NCBI RefSeq assembly: GCF_002749615.1 | Contig: NZ_CP024201.1 | Span: 620,001 to 684,000 of the forward strand | Length of the DNA: 64,000 nucleotides | Origin: Caulobacter mirabilis | GTDB taxonomy: Bacteria > Pseudomonadota > Alphaproteobacteria > Caulobacterales > Caulobacteraceae | Reading direction: 5' to 3' | Part shown: positions 26,549 through 35,252 of the stretch, one piece after another | Layout of the letters: every line of letters begins with the position of its first letter | Position numbering within the stretch: position 1 is the first letter of the stretch | The notes under the pieces: generated by a model | The model's input: the letters and a program-made list of their open reading frames with translations, nothing else | What the model was told of the DNA's origin: nothing | Database searches by the model: none | Position numbers and translations under genes: made by a program

Positions 26549-29500
26549 ATGCGCAGAATTGGCTATCTGGCCGGGGGATCAGCCCTGGCCATCACCCTGT
26601 CGCTCGGCCTGGTTTCGCAGGCGGCGGCGCAGGGACAATCCGCTCCGACAGATGTCGAGGCCGTCATCGTCACCGGCTCCCTGATCCGGGGCACCCCCGA
26701 GAACGCCGCGATGCCGGTCGATGTGATCGGCGCCGAGGAGTTGGCCAAGCAGGGCTCGCCGACCACGGTCGAGCTGCTCAAGGGCCTGGCGGTGTCCAAC
26801 GGCGTCCTGGGCGACACCAACCAGTTCGACTCGCGCGCCCAGGGGTCGGAAGGCTCCGGCAGCGTGAATCTGCGGGGCCTGGGTCCGACCCGGACGCTGG
26901 TCCTCTTCAACGGCCGCCGTCTGCCGATCAACCCGTTCGCCCTGGCCGGCGCCGGGGCCGTCGACACCAACATCATTCCCAGCGCCGCCGTCGGGCGCGT
27001 CGAGGTGCTGAAGGACGGGGCGGCGGCGACCTATGGCTCGGACGCCATCGGCGGGGTGGTCAACTTCATCACCCGCAAGAACTTCGAAGGCCTCGAGGTC
27101 TCCGGCAGCTATCGCGTGATCGACGGCTCGGACGGCGACTACACGCTGAGCGCGGTCTACGGCTGGTCCAACGACACCATGAACATCCTGCTGTCGGCGG
27201 GCTGGCAGCACCGGTCGGTGTTGCCCGTGACCGAGCGCAGCTGGGCCAATCGCCCCTACCTGGACAATCCGGAGGGCGGCTGGTCGGCGGCGGGGAATCC
27301 GTCGTCCTTCATCCCGCTCGGCTCGAGCGCCAACCGGTTCCGGGACGACCAGTGCTCCCCGCTCGGTGGTTTCAGCGGCTTCAGCGGGACGACGCCCGTC
27401 TGCTACTGGCACTATACCGAGTACGACAACCTGGTCGAAAAGGAAGACCGCTACCAGATCTATGGCGAATGGAACCTCGACCTCAACGACACCACCAAGC
27501 TGCATGTCGAAGGGTTCTATGCCCGCACCGAGGTGCCGGACTGGAAGACTTCGCCGTCCTACGCGCTGCTGTCGACGCCGACGGCGCTCACCTCGCCCGT
27601 GCCCGGCCAGTACTTTGTGCCAGGGAACAACCCAGGCCTGCTGGCATATGTCGCCGCCCACCCGGGCACCATTCCGGGCTACAACGGCACGACCGGCGCG
27701 GCGTTCAACATCCCGACCGCGGCCTTGGGCGCCGGCGCGCTCGTCGTCGCCAGCCGTCCCTTCGGGATGGGCGGCAACCCGATGTTCAACTATGGGCCGT
27801 CCGAGGGGAGCCGGACCTTCGACGCCTATCGGTTCGCCGCCGATCTGAGCGGCGAGTTCAACCCCGACCTCAACTGGAACATCGCCATCAGCTATGGCGA
27901 GGAGAAGGGCAACCGGACCGGCTACGACACGGTCGTCAGCCGCTATCAGCTCGCCCTGCGCGGTCTGGGCGGGCCCAACTGCAACAACATCGTAGCCGGT
28001 CAGCCGGGGTCCACCTGCCTGTGGTTCAATCCGTTCTCGTCGGCGGTGCCCAAGAACGCGATTACCGGCCAGGCCAATCCGACCTACAACGCCGCCCTGG
28101 CCAACAGCGAGGAAGTCACCCGCTGGTTCTTCCAGAAGGCTGAAACGGAGCAGACCGCGACGCTGTTCGTGGTCGAGGGCCTGGTCAGCGGCAAGACCGG
28201 CTGGTCGCTGCCCGGCGGCGACGTGATGTGGGCGGCCGGCGCCCAGTGGCGCAAGTCGACCTTCAAGGCCTGGTACAACGACATTTCCAACCGGGCCAAG
28301 AACCCCTGCATCGACACGCCGATCAACGGATCGAAGACCTGCGCCTCGCCGCAGGGGCCGCTCGCCTTCCTGGGCGTCGGCAGCAACGTGTTCCTGAACC
28401 AGGATCTGTACGCGGTCTACGGGGAGGTCGTGGCGCCGATCACCGACGACTTCAACGCCACGCTGGCCGCCCGCTACGAAGACTACGGTGGCGCCGTCGG
28501 CTCGACCTTCGACCCGAAGCTGTCGCTACGCTGGCAGGCGAGCGATTGGCTGGCGTTCCGGGGCTCGATCGGCACTACCTTCCGGGCGCCGCCCGCGATC
28601 CAGCTGAACGATGACTTCGTCACCTCGCTGCAGGGGATCAACGGCACCTTCCGCGCCGTCGACGTCTACGGCAATCCCAACCTGAAGCCTGAGAGCGCGA
28701 CGACCTACAGCATCGGGGTGATCTTCGAGGCGGGGGGCTTCCGCGCCACGCTCGACTACTGGAACTTCGACTTCAAGGATCCGATCGTGACCGACCCGGT
28801 GTCCGGGCTGGTCGCGGCGGTGTTCCCCAATGGCATCGGCGCCGGGGCCCAGGCCAACTGCGCCAGCCCTCTGGCCGCTCGGTTCAGCTTCAGCGGCGGA
28901 GCGACCTGCGCCTCGTTCGCCTCGGCGGCCGCGGCTTCGGCGGCCATCACCCGGGTTCGCACCAACAACGTGAATGGCGCGTCGATCAAGACCTCGGGCA
29001 TCGACCTGATCGCCGACTGGACCTTCGACGACATCCTGGGCGGCGCGCTCACCATCGGGGGCACGACGACCTACGTCCACGAGTACGTCACCGACGCGAC
29101 GACGATCGACGGCGTCGTGGTGGCGCCGGCCTTCGACGCGGTCGGCAAGCTGAACTACCAGACGACGGCCTATCCGCTGCCGCAATGGAAGGGCAGCCTG
29201 TATGCCGAGTACAACCACGGCCAGCACAACGTGCGTTGGACCGTGCGCTACATCGACAGCTACACCGATCAGCGAACCGCGCCGTTCGTGTCCAATCCGA
29301 ACGGCAAGACCATCGACGCCTTCGTGAGTAACGACGTGACCTACCGGGTGTTCCTGCCGTGGGACACGACGTTCGCCCTGTCGGTGGACAACGTGTTCGA
29401 CAAGGACCCGCCCTTCGCCCGCCTGGACCTGAACTACGACCCGTTCACGGCCAGCGGCCTCGGCCGAACCTGGAAGGTGGCGCTGACCAAGAAGTTCTGA
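26549..29500 (+). CDS. TonB-dependent outer-membrane receptor, no STN domain
   Basis: A 983-residue protein. AGGGAGGGAG lies just before ATG 26549. A signal peptide (about residues 1-28, ending SQAAAQ) is followed by VEAVIVTGSLIR, the TonB-box-like start, then the plug domain (about 45-165, with GSVNLRGLGPTRTLVLFNGRR and VEVLKDGAAATYGSDAIGGV) and a 22-strand-type barrel ending GRTWKVALTKKF. It belongs to the large Caulobacterales/sphingomonad family with the two Asn-rich loops. The substrate is unknown; neighbours suggest lipid or sugar-type compounds only weakly. Confidence 0.93.
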   Translation: MRRIGYLAGGSALAITLSLGLVSQAAAQGQSAPTDVEAVIVTGSLIRGTPENAAMPVDVIGAEELAKQGSPTTVELLKGLAVSNGVLGDTNQFDSRAQGSEGSGSVNLRGLGPTRTLVLFNGRRLPINPFALAGAGAVDTNIIPSAAVGRVEVLKDGAAATYGSDAIGGVVNFITRKNFEGLEVSGSYRVIDGSDGDYTLSAVYGWSNDTMNILLSAGWQHRSVLPVTERSWANRPYLDNPEGGWSAAGNPSSFIPLGSSANRFRDDQCSPLGGFSGFSGTTPVCYWHYTEYDNLVEKEDRYQIYGEWNLDLNDTTKLHVEGFYARTEVPDWKTSPSYALLSTPTALTSPVPGQYFVPGNNPGLLAYVAAHPGTIPGYNGTTGAAFNIPTAALGAGALVVASRPFGMGGNPMFNYGPSEGSRTFDAYRFAADLSGEFNPDLNWNIAISYGEEKGNRTGYDTVVSRYQLALRGLGGPNCNNIVAGQPGSTCLWFNPFSSAVPKNAITGQANPTYNAALANSEEVTRWFFQKAETEQTATLFVVEGLVSGKTGWSLPGGDVMWAAGAQWRKSTFKAWYNDISNRAKNPCIDTPINGSKTCASPQGPLAFLGVGSNVFLNQDLYAVYGEVVAPITDDFNATLAARYEDYGGAVGSTFDPKLSLRWQASDWLAFRGSIGTTFRAPPAIQLNDDFVTSLQGINGTFRAVDVYGNPNLKPESATTYSIGVIFEAGGFRATLDYWNFDFKDPIVTDPVSGLVAAVFPNGIGAGAQANCASPLAARFSFSGGATCASFASAAAASAAITRVRTNNVNGASIKTSGIDLIADWTFDDILGGALTIGGTTTYVHEYVTDATTIDGVVVAPAFDAVGKLNYQTTAYPLPQWKGSLYAEYNHGQHNVRWTVRYIDSYTDQRTAPFVSNPNGKTIDAFVSNDVTYRVFLPWDTTFALSVDNVFDKDPPFARLDLNYDPFTASGLGRTWKVALTKKF

Positions 29501-29526
29501 CCCGATCCCTCCGGGGTGTGTGGACT

Positions 29527-29552
29527 GGGGCGGCTTCGGCCGCCCCTTTTTT
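29527..29552 (+). terminator. Rho-independent terminator after the TonB receptor
   Basis: GGGGCGGC (29527-29534), TTCG tetraloop, GCCGCCCC (29539-29546), then six T. It separates the receptor from the convergent TetR gene. Confidence 0.92.
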
Positions 29553-29561
29553 GCCTGGAGA

Positions 29562-30800
29562 TCAGCGGCTGAAGACGCCGACGAGCAGGGGACGGGCGAA
29601 CAGGGCGGCGGCCTGGTCCAGGTCCGCGCCGGGGGCCCAGTTCTGCAGCGACACGGCCGCGTTGATCATCGAGCTGATCATGTGGGCGGCGATCAGCGGA
29701 TCGACGGGTCGGATCGAGCCCTCGGCGATCCCGTCCGAGATCATGGCGGCGAACCGGTCGGAGATCCGGGCGTAGCGCTCGACCAGGTCGTGGCGGATGT
29801 CTCCCGGCAGGGCGCCCATGGCCGAGGCGCGCAGCAGGGGGCCGTGATCCGACAGCTGGTAGTTCACCAGCGCCGCGGTGGCGGCCGTCAGCTGGGTCCA
29901 GCGGTCGGCGCGCTCCAGATCCCGGGCGGCGAACTGGTTGGCCCGCATCACCTCGAAAGTGCGTTCGAAGCACTCGACGACCAGGTCGTCCTTGGCCTCG
30001 TTGTGGTGATAGAAGCTGCCCTTGGTGACGTTGAGCTGGGCCGAGATGTCCTCGACCGAGGCGCCCCGGTAGCCCTTCTGGTTGATCACCCGCGTGGCGG
30101 CGATCAGGAAGGTCTCGCGCGAGACGTCCTGACCCGCGGCGGGTTCGGCGGCGGCGATGGGCAGGGGCGGCGGCGCCCAGGGACGGTCCCCGGCGGCCAG
30201 GCCGTTGCACAGGATGTCCGACATCCGGTCGCGGATCCGCGGGAAGTCCTCGACGTCGTACCGACGCAGCCAGGTGACGGTCCAGAAGGCCTGCTCCAGC
30301 AGCAGATGGGTGCGGGCCGTGGTCTCCAGCCGCGACAGCCCGGCGAACTCCGGGTCGTCGAAGAAGCCCCGGATGTTGCGGAACAGGTCGTTGAAAGCGC
30401 CGCCGACCTCTGAGCGCAGCGGCTCGTTCAGGCCCTTCATCTCGCCGAAGGCCACGAATGGCGGAACCTGTTTGAGGCGGATCTTCAGGGCGTGGTCGAA
30501 GTACAGCTCGATGAACCGCGCCAGCCGCGCCCGGGCCCCCACGGCCTTGGCGGCCTCGGAGGCCAGGTTGTCGAAGATCTCGACGCCGCGCAGGAAGCAG
30601 GCCGCCGCCAAGTCTTCCTTCTTGCGGTAGTAGTAGGTGACCGAGGTGGTGATCAGCCCGACGTCGGCCGCCACGTCGGCGAGCGTCATGCCCCGAACCC
30701 CCTGCCGGTTCAGGATCGCCGTCGCGGCGGCCAGAATGGCCTCCTTCTTGGCGGCGTAGCGAGCGGTCGAGCCGCTCGGCGGCGGGGCGTCCAGGGTCAA
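29562..30800 (-). CDS. Tandem TetR/AcrR regulator (two fused TetR units)
   Basis: A 412-residue protein, twice the usual TetR length. Unit 1: helix-turn-helix at about residues 18-64 (KKEAILAAATAILNRQGVRG, then ITTSVTYYYRKKEDL). Unit 2: a second complete HTH at about 230-275 (SRETFLIAATRVINQKGYRG, then NVTKGSFYHHNEAKDDL). Each is followed by a helical ligand/dimer domain. The start is TTG 30800, whose TTGA overlaps the stop of the acyl-CoA ligase gene, so it is the last gene of the ACAD-ligase-TetR operon. It probably represses this operon in response to an acyl-CoA or fatty acid; that is inference from context. Confidence 0.88.
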   Translation of the reverse strand: MTLDAPPPSGSTARYAAKKEAILAAATAILNRQGVRGMTLADVAADVGLITTSVTYYYRKKEDLAAACFLRGVEIFDNLASEAAKAVGARARLARFIELYFDHALKIRLKQVPPFVAFGEMKGLNEPLRSEVGGAFNDLFRNIRGFFDDPEFAGLSRLETTARTHLLLEQAFWTVTWLRRYDVEDFPRIRDRMSDILCNGLAAGDRPWAPPPLPIAAAEPAAGQDVSRETFLIAATRVINQKGYRGASVEDISAQLNVTKGSFYHHNEAKDDLVVECFERTFEVMRANQFAARDLERADRWTQLTAATAALVNYQLSDHGPLLRASAMGALPGDIRHDLVERYARISDRFAAMISDGIAEGSIRPVDPLIAAHMISSMINAAVSLQNWAPGADLDQAAALFARPLLVGVFSR

Positions 30801-32536
30801 GCGGCGGCGTCTCCGGCGAACACGTCCTTCAACGCCGACTTCATGATCTTGCCGTTGGCGTTTCGAGGCAGGGTCTCATGCCAGAAGGCGACCCGGACCG
30901 GAACCTTGAAGGCGGCCAGCCGGTCGGCGACGAAGGCGCGCAGCTCCTGCTCGGTGGCCTGGGCCCCCGGCTTCAGCGTGACCACAGCCGCCGGCTCTTC
31001 GCCCAGGATCTTGTGCGGGATGCCGATCAGGGCCGCGTCCATGACGGCCGGGTGGTCGTACAGGACGTTCTCGACCTCGATACAGTAGATGTTCTCGCCG
31101 CCGCGGATCAGCATGTCCTTGGCCCGGTCGATGATGAAGCAGAAGCCTTCCTCGTCGATCCGCGCCAGGTCGCCGGTCCGCACCCAGCCGTCGACGAAGG
31201 TCTGGGCCGTGGCCTCGGGCTTGTTCCAATAGCCCTTCACGACCATCGGTCCCTTGCACCACAGCTCGCCGACCTCTCCGGGCGGCAGGTCGCGGAACGG
31301 AGCGTCGACGGTCATGATCTTCATCTCGCCGACCGCCGGCGCCGGGCCGCAGCTGTCAGGGCGGTTCACATAGTCGTCGCTGCCGTTGCTGGTGAAGGTG
31401 GCGCTGGTCTCGGTCATGCCCCAGCCGTTGCCGGCCGAGGCCGTGGGCCAGACCTCCTTGATCCGCCGCACCAGCTCGGGCGCCGAGGGCGCGCCGCCGT
31501 AGCTGATGCCCTCGATCGAACTGAGGTCGAAGTTCGGCCGCTCGGGGTGCTCGATCAGCTGCCAGGCGATGGTCGGCACGCCGCCGGTGGTGGTCACCCG
31601 CTCGCGCTCGATCAGCTTCATGCCCTCCAGCGCGTCCCATTTGCGCATCAGGACCAGCTTGCCGCCGTTGTTCAGGGCCGGCCCCAGGGTCGCCGAGCAG
31701 CCGGTGACGTGGAACATCGGCACGACCAGCAGGGTGACCTTCTGTGGCGCGTTCGGATCCGGCGCGGGGGGAGCCTCGCCCCGGCGCAGGAAGGGACGGG
31801 CCAAGGCCGCGCCGCTGGTCATGACGTTGGTCGCCATGGTGCGATGGGTGCCCAGCGCGCCCTTCGGCTTCCCGGTGGTGCCCGAGGTGTAGAAGATCGT
31901 CGCGTCGTCGTCGGGCGCGATCGGCGTCGTCGGCAGCGGCCGGTCCGGCAGGTCGGCCCAGGTCCTGGGCGCGCCGATCACGTCCTCGAGGCAACGCACG
32001 CGCGGATGCTCGCAGGCCTCGGGATTGCGGGCGGCGTAGACCGCCGTCAGGTCAGGACAGTCGGCCAGATGGCCGATGATCCGCTCCAGCCGCTCGCTGT
32101 CGACGATGGCGACCTTGCTACCGGAATCGACCAGGCCGTAGTGCAGCTCGGGCCCCGTCCACCAGGCGTTCAGCGGCGTGACGATGGCGCCCAAACTGAT
32201 CGCGGCGAAGAAGGCGACCGGCCATTCCGGCAGGTTGCGCATGATCACCGCCACCCGGTCGCCCTTGCCGACGCCGTCGGCCGCCAACTGGGCCGCCAGC
32301 GCCGCCACGGCGCGATGAAAGGCCTCGAAGGTGACGCGATCGTCCTCGTAGACCAGGAACTCACGGGTCGGGAAGTTGCGGCCGTTGGCCACCATGTCGC
32401 GCAGGGTGGCCGGGGCGTTCTTCCAGACCTTGGTGGGAATCCCCCTGATCACGACCTCTTCGATCTCGAACCGGGCGCCGGGGGCGGTGAGGCGGGCGTG
32501 CGCCGCCTCGATGGTCATCGCGGGCCAGGTGCTCAC
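30797..32536 (-). CDS. Acyl-CoA synthetase (AMP-forming), long-chain fatty acid-CoA ligase type
   Basis: A 579-residue adenylate-forming enzyme that activates a carboxylic acid with ATP and CoA. The P-loop motif TIFYTSGTTGKPKGALGTHR lies at about residues 209-228, GWGMTETSATF (A5) in the middle and GWVRTGDLARIDEEGF (A7) towards the end; the catalytic lysine is in NANGKIMKSAL near the C-terminus. The GTG start overlaps the stop of the acyl-CoA dehydrogenase gene (GTGA, 32533-32536). With that gene it could feed beta-oxidation of an unknown acid. Confidence 0.92.
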   Translation of the reverse strand: MSTWPAMTIEAAHARLTAPGARFEIEEVVIRGIPTKVWKNAPATLRDMVANGRNFPTREFLVYEDDRVTFEAFHRAVAALAAQLAADGVGKGDRVAVIMRNLPEWPVAFFAAISLGAIVTPLNAWWTGPELHYGLVDSGSKVAIVDSERLERIIGHLADCPDLTAVYAARNPEACEHPRVRCLEDVIGAPRTWADLPDRPLPTTPIAPDDDATIFYTSGTTGKPKGALGTHRTMATNVMTSGAALARPFLRRGEAPPAPDPNAPQKVTLLVVPMFHVTGCSATLGPALNNGGKLVLMRKWDALEGMKLIERERVTTTGGVPTIAWQLIEHPERPNFDLSSIEGISYGGAPSAPELVRRIKEVWPTASAGNGWGMTETSATFTSNGSDDYVNRPDSCGPAPAVGEMKIMTVDAPFRDLPPGEVGELWCKGPMVVKGYWNKPEATAQTFVDGWVRTGDLARIDEEGFCFIIDRAKDMLIRGGENIYCIEVENVLYDHPAVMDAALIGIPHKILGEEPAAVVTLKPGAQATEQELRAFVADRLAAFKVPVRVAFWHETLPRNANGKIMKSALKDVFAGDAAA

Positions 32537-33825
32537 GCGGCCTCCTCATGCTCGGCCAGGATCTCGGCGAACTTCTCCAGGGCTTCCTCGCGCCGGTTCA
32601 GCAGGCTGTAGGCCGGGAACAGGTCGTTGCTGGGCTGGTAGTGGCGCAACAGCTGCTTGGCCAAGGTCTCCTGGTGGACCTCGGTCGGACCGTCGGCGAT
32701 GCCCATCACGAAGCTGCCGATCACCTGGCCGACGAACGGCATCTCGTTCGACACGCCCAGGGCGCCGTGCAGGTGCAGGGCCTTGGACGCGATCGAGTGA
32801 TAGACGCGCGGCATGGCCACCTTCACCGCCGCGATGTCCTTGCGGACCTTGCGATAGTCCCGGTGCTTGTCGATCAGCCAGGCGGTGTGCAGCACCATCA
32901 GCCGGAATTGCTGCAGCTCGATCCAGGCGTCGGCGATCATCATCTGCACCGCCTGCTTGCCCGACAGCGGGCCGTCGCGGGTGGTGCGGCTGACGGCGCG
33001 CTGGCACATCAGGTCCAGGGCGCGCTTGCCCTGGCCGACCGTGCGCATGGCGTGGTGGATGCGGCCGCCGCCCAGGCGGGTCTGGCTGATGGCGAAGGCG
33101 CCGCCCCGCTCGCCCAGCAGATGGTCGGCCGGCACGCGCACATTGGTGTAGCGCATGTAGCCTTCGGAGCCCTCGTCGCCGTAGCCGACGCCGACATTGC
33201 GCACGATCTCCACGCCCGGCGTGTCGCAGGGCACGATGAACATCGACATCCGCTGATAGGGCGGACCGTCTGGATCGCTCACGGCCATGACGATCAGAAA
33301 CTCGGCCCACTTGGCGTTGGTCGAGAACCACTTCTCGCCGTTGATCACCCAGTGGTCGCCGTCGAGCTCCGCCCGGGTGGTGAAGGTCAGCGGATCGGCG
33401 CCGCCGGTCGGTTCGCTCATCGAGAAGGCCGAGACGATCTCGTTGTTCAGCAGCGGTTGCAGGTACTTCGCCTTCTGCGCGGCCGTGCCGTAGTGGGCGA
33501 TGATCTCCGCGTTCCCGGTGTCGGGCGCCTGGCAGCCGAACACCGACGGGGCGAAGTGGCTGCGACCGAGGATCTCGTTCATCAGGCCCAGCTTGACCTG
33601 GCCGTAGCCCTGGCCGCCGAGGTCAGGGCCCAGGTGGCAGGCCCAGAGACCCTGCTTTTTCACCTCGGCCTGTAGCGGCCGGACGAGCTTCGCGTAGAGT
33701 GGATTCTTGACGTCGTAAGGATGCAGGCGAATGCGGTCCAGCGGCTCGACCTCATCGCGGACGAAAGCGTCCATCCAGTCGAGCTTCTCTTGGAATTCGG
33801 GCTCTGTCTCGAAATCCCAGGCCAT
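32533..33825 (-). CDS. Acyl-CoA dehydrogenase (ACAD10/11-like)
   Basis: A 430-residue flavoenzyme that introduces the alpha-beta double bond into acyl-CoA. FAD and substrate contacts are visible in FSMSEPTGGADPLTF (about residues 133-147), and the C-terminal LHLHGALGVSNEMPF and IADGPTEVHQETLAKQLL (about 365-395) hold the catalytic acid region as in ACAD10/11-type enzymes. It is first in a three-gene operon with the acyl-CoA ligase and tandem TetR, and divergent from the serine hydrolase with only 86 nt between them. Confidence 0.92.
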   Translation of the reverse strand: MAWDFETEPEFQEKLDWMDAFVRDEVEPLDRIRLHPYDVKNPLYAKLVRPLQAEVKKQGLWACHLGPDLGGQGYGQVKLGLMNEILGRSHFAPSVFGCQAPDTGNAEIIAHYGTAAQKAKYLQPLLNNEIVSAFSMSEPTGGADPLTFTTRAELDGDHWVINGEKWFSTNAKWAEFLIVMAVSDPDGPPYQRMSMFIVPCDTPGVEIVRNVGVGYGDEGSEGYMRYTNVRVPADHLLGERGGAFAISQTRLGGGRIHHAMRTVGQGKRALDLMCQRAVSRTTRDGPLSGKQAVQMMIADAWIELQQFRLMVLHTAWLIDKHRDYRKVRKDIAAVKVAMPRVYHSIASKALHLHGALGVSNEMPFVGQVIGSFVMGIADGPTEVHQETLAKQLLRHYQPSNDLFPAYSLLNRREEALEKFAEILAEHEEAA

Positions 33826-33911
33826 CGCGTTCCCCTTAGTCCTTATGTTTTGTAGCCCAGCCTAGAATGTTGGGTATGGTCCGGGAAGGCCCCCCGGAGG
33901 GAGAAAAGCGC

Positions 33912-35159
33912 ATGACCAAACCTGAGAGCATCGGCCTGTCCTCCGAGCGGCTGGCGAAGATCGAAGCCTTCCTGGACGAGCGGTACGTCAAGCCGGGCAA
34001 GCTGCCCTGCGCCCAGGTCCAGGTCTGGCGGCGCGGCAAGCTGGCCTACGACGTCACGCTGGGTCTGGCGGATCGCGAGCGGAACCGCGCGCTGGAGAGC
34101 GACGCCCTCTTCCGCATCTATTCGATGACCAAGCCGATCACCTCGGTGGCCTTCATGATGCTGGTCGAGGAGGGGCTGGTCGCGCTGGACGATCCCGTAG
34201 CCAAGTTCATCCCGGAATGGGCGAACCTGGGCGTCTTCGCCGCCGGTACGGACGCGGGCTGGGCCAAGACCCCGCCGGCGCGGCCGATGCTGATGATCGA
34301 CCTGCTGCGCCACACGTCGGGCCTGACCTACGGCTTCCAGATGCAGGGCAACGTCGACGCCGCCTACCGCAAGCTGAAGGTGGCCGAGGACCTGCGCTAC
34401 GGCACGCTGCAGGAGTTCATCGACAAGCTGGCCGGCATTCCGCTGGTGTTCTCGCCGGGAGACGCCTGGAACTATTCGGTCTCGACCGACGTGCTCGGCT
34501 ACCTGGTCGAGAAGATCTCCGGCCGGCCGTTCCCGGACTTCCTGGAGGAGCGCATCTTCCAGCCGCTGGGCATGGTCGACACCAGCTTCACCGTTCCGGC
34601 CGACAAGGCGCACCGTCTGACCGCCTGCTACGCCGCCGGCGTGTTGGGGTCCAAGGCGGTGAAGCCGGGCCTGCCCTCGCTGCAGGACGATCCGGAGAAG
34701 AGCCCCTATCTGACCCCGACCGACTTCCCCTCGGGCGGCGGCGGCCTGGTCGGCACGGCCGCCGACTACATGCGCTTCGCCCGCATGCTGCTGAACGGCG
34801 GCGAGCTGGACGGCGTGCGGCTGCTGGGCCCCAAGACCCTGAAGCTGATGACCGCCAACCACCTGCCGGACGGCAAGGACCTGACGCAGATGTCCAAGTC
34901 GCTGTTCAGCGAGGCGACCTACGCCGGCGTCGGCTTCGGCCTGGGCTTCGGGGTCACGGTCGACCCGGTGAAGACCATGATCCCCGGCAGCGCCGGCGAC
35001 TTCTTCTGGGGCGGCGCGGCCAGCACCTTCTTCTGGGTCGACCCGGCCGAGGATCTGGCCGTGGTGTTCCTGACCCAGCTGCTGCCCTCGTCGGCCTATC
35101 CGGTCCGCCGCGAGCTGCGGACGCTGGTCTACAGCGCGCTGACCGAGATCGCGGAATAG
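33912..35159 (+). CDS. Serine hydrolase, beta-lactamase class C / family VIII esterase type
   Basis: A 415-residue protein starting MTKPESIGLSSERL. GGAGGGAGAAAAG precedes ATG 33912; the frame is open 15 codons upstream but those overlap the ribosome binding site. The catalytic SxxK is SMTK (S71, K74), and the second motif Y-S-V with Y188 (AWNYSVSTDVLG) takes the YxN place. The third motif region is GGGGLVGTAADYM. No signal peptide is evident, so a cytoplasmic esterase (EstB type) is more likely than an antibiotic beta-lactamase. It is divergent from the acyl-CoA operon, so an ester-cleaving role there is possible. Confidence 0.88.
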   Translation: MTKPESIGLSSERLAKIEAFLDERYVKPGKLPCAQVQVWRRGKLAYDVTLGLADRERNRALESDALFRIYSMTKPITSVAFMMLVEEGLVALDDPVAKFIPEWANLGVFAAGTDAGWAKTPPARPMLMIDLLRHTSGLTYGFQMQGNVDAAYRKLKVAEDLRYGTLQEFIDKLAGIPLVFSPGDAWNYSVSTDVLGYLVEKISGRPFPDFLEERIFQPLGMVDTSFTVPADKAHRLTACYAAGVLGSKAVKPGLPSLQDDPEKSPYLTPTDFPSGGGGLVGTAADYMRFARMLLNGGELDGVRLLGPKTLKLMTANHLPDGKDLTQMSKSLFSEATYAGVGFGLGFGVTVDPVKTMIPGSAGDFFWGGAASTFFWVDPAEDLAVVFLTQLLPSSAYPVRRELRTLVYSALTEIAE

Positions 35160-35166
35160 CGGCGTA

Positions 35167-35245
35167 GGGGACATGCTCCGCGCAGCGGTGCGTGTCCTCG
35201 TTTGGTGCTCGGAAGGAGGACACGCACCCTTCGGGAGCATGTCCC
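35167..35245. repeat. Intergenic inverted repeat (family A), full copy 2
   Basis: It starts GGGGACATGCTCCGCGCAGC, differing from the 21797 copy at one base in the first 20, and ends TTCGGGAGCATGTCCC. Inner arms GTGCGTGTCC and GGACACGCAC are also shared. It lies between the convergent hydrolase and transporter genes, in the place of a terminator. Confidence 0.8.
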
Positions 35246-35252
35246 TTCTGAG

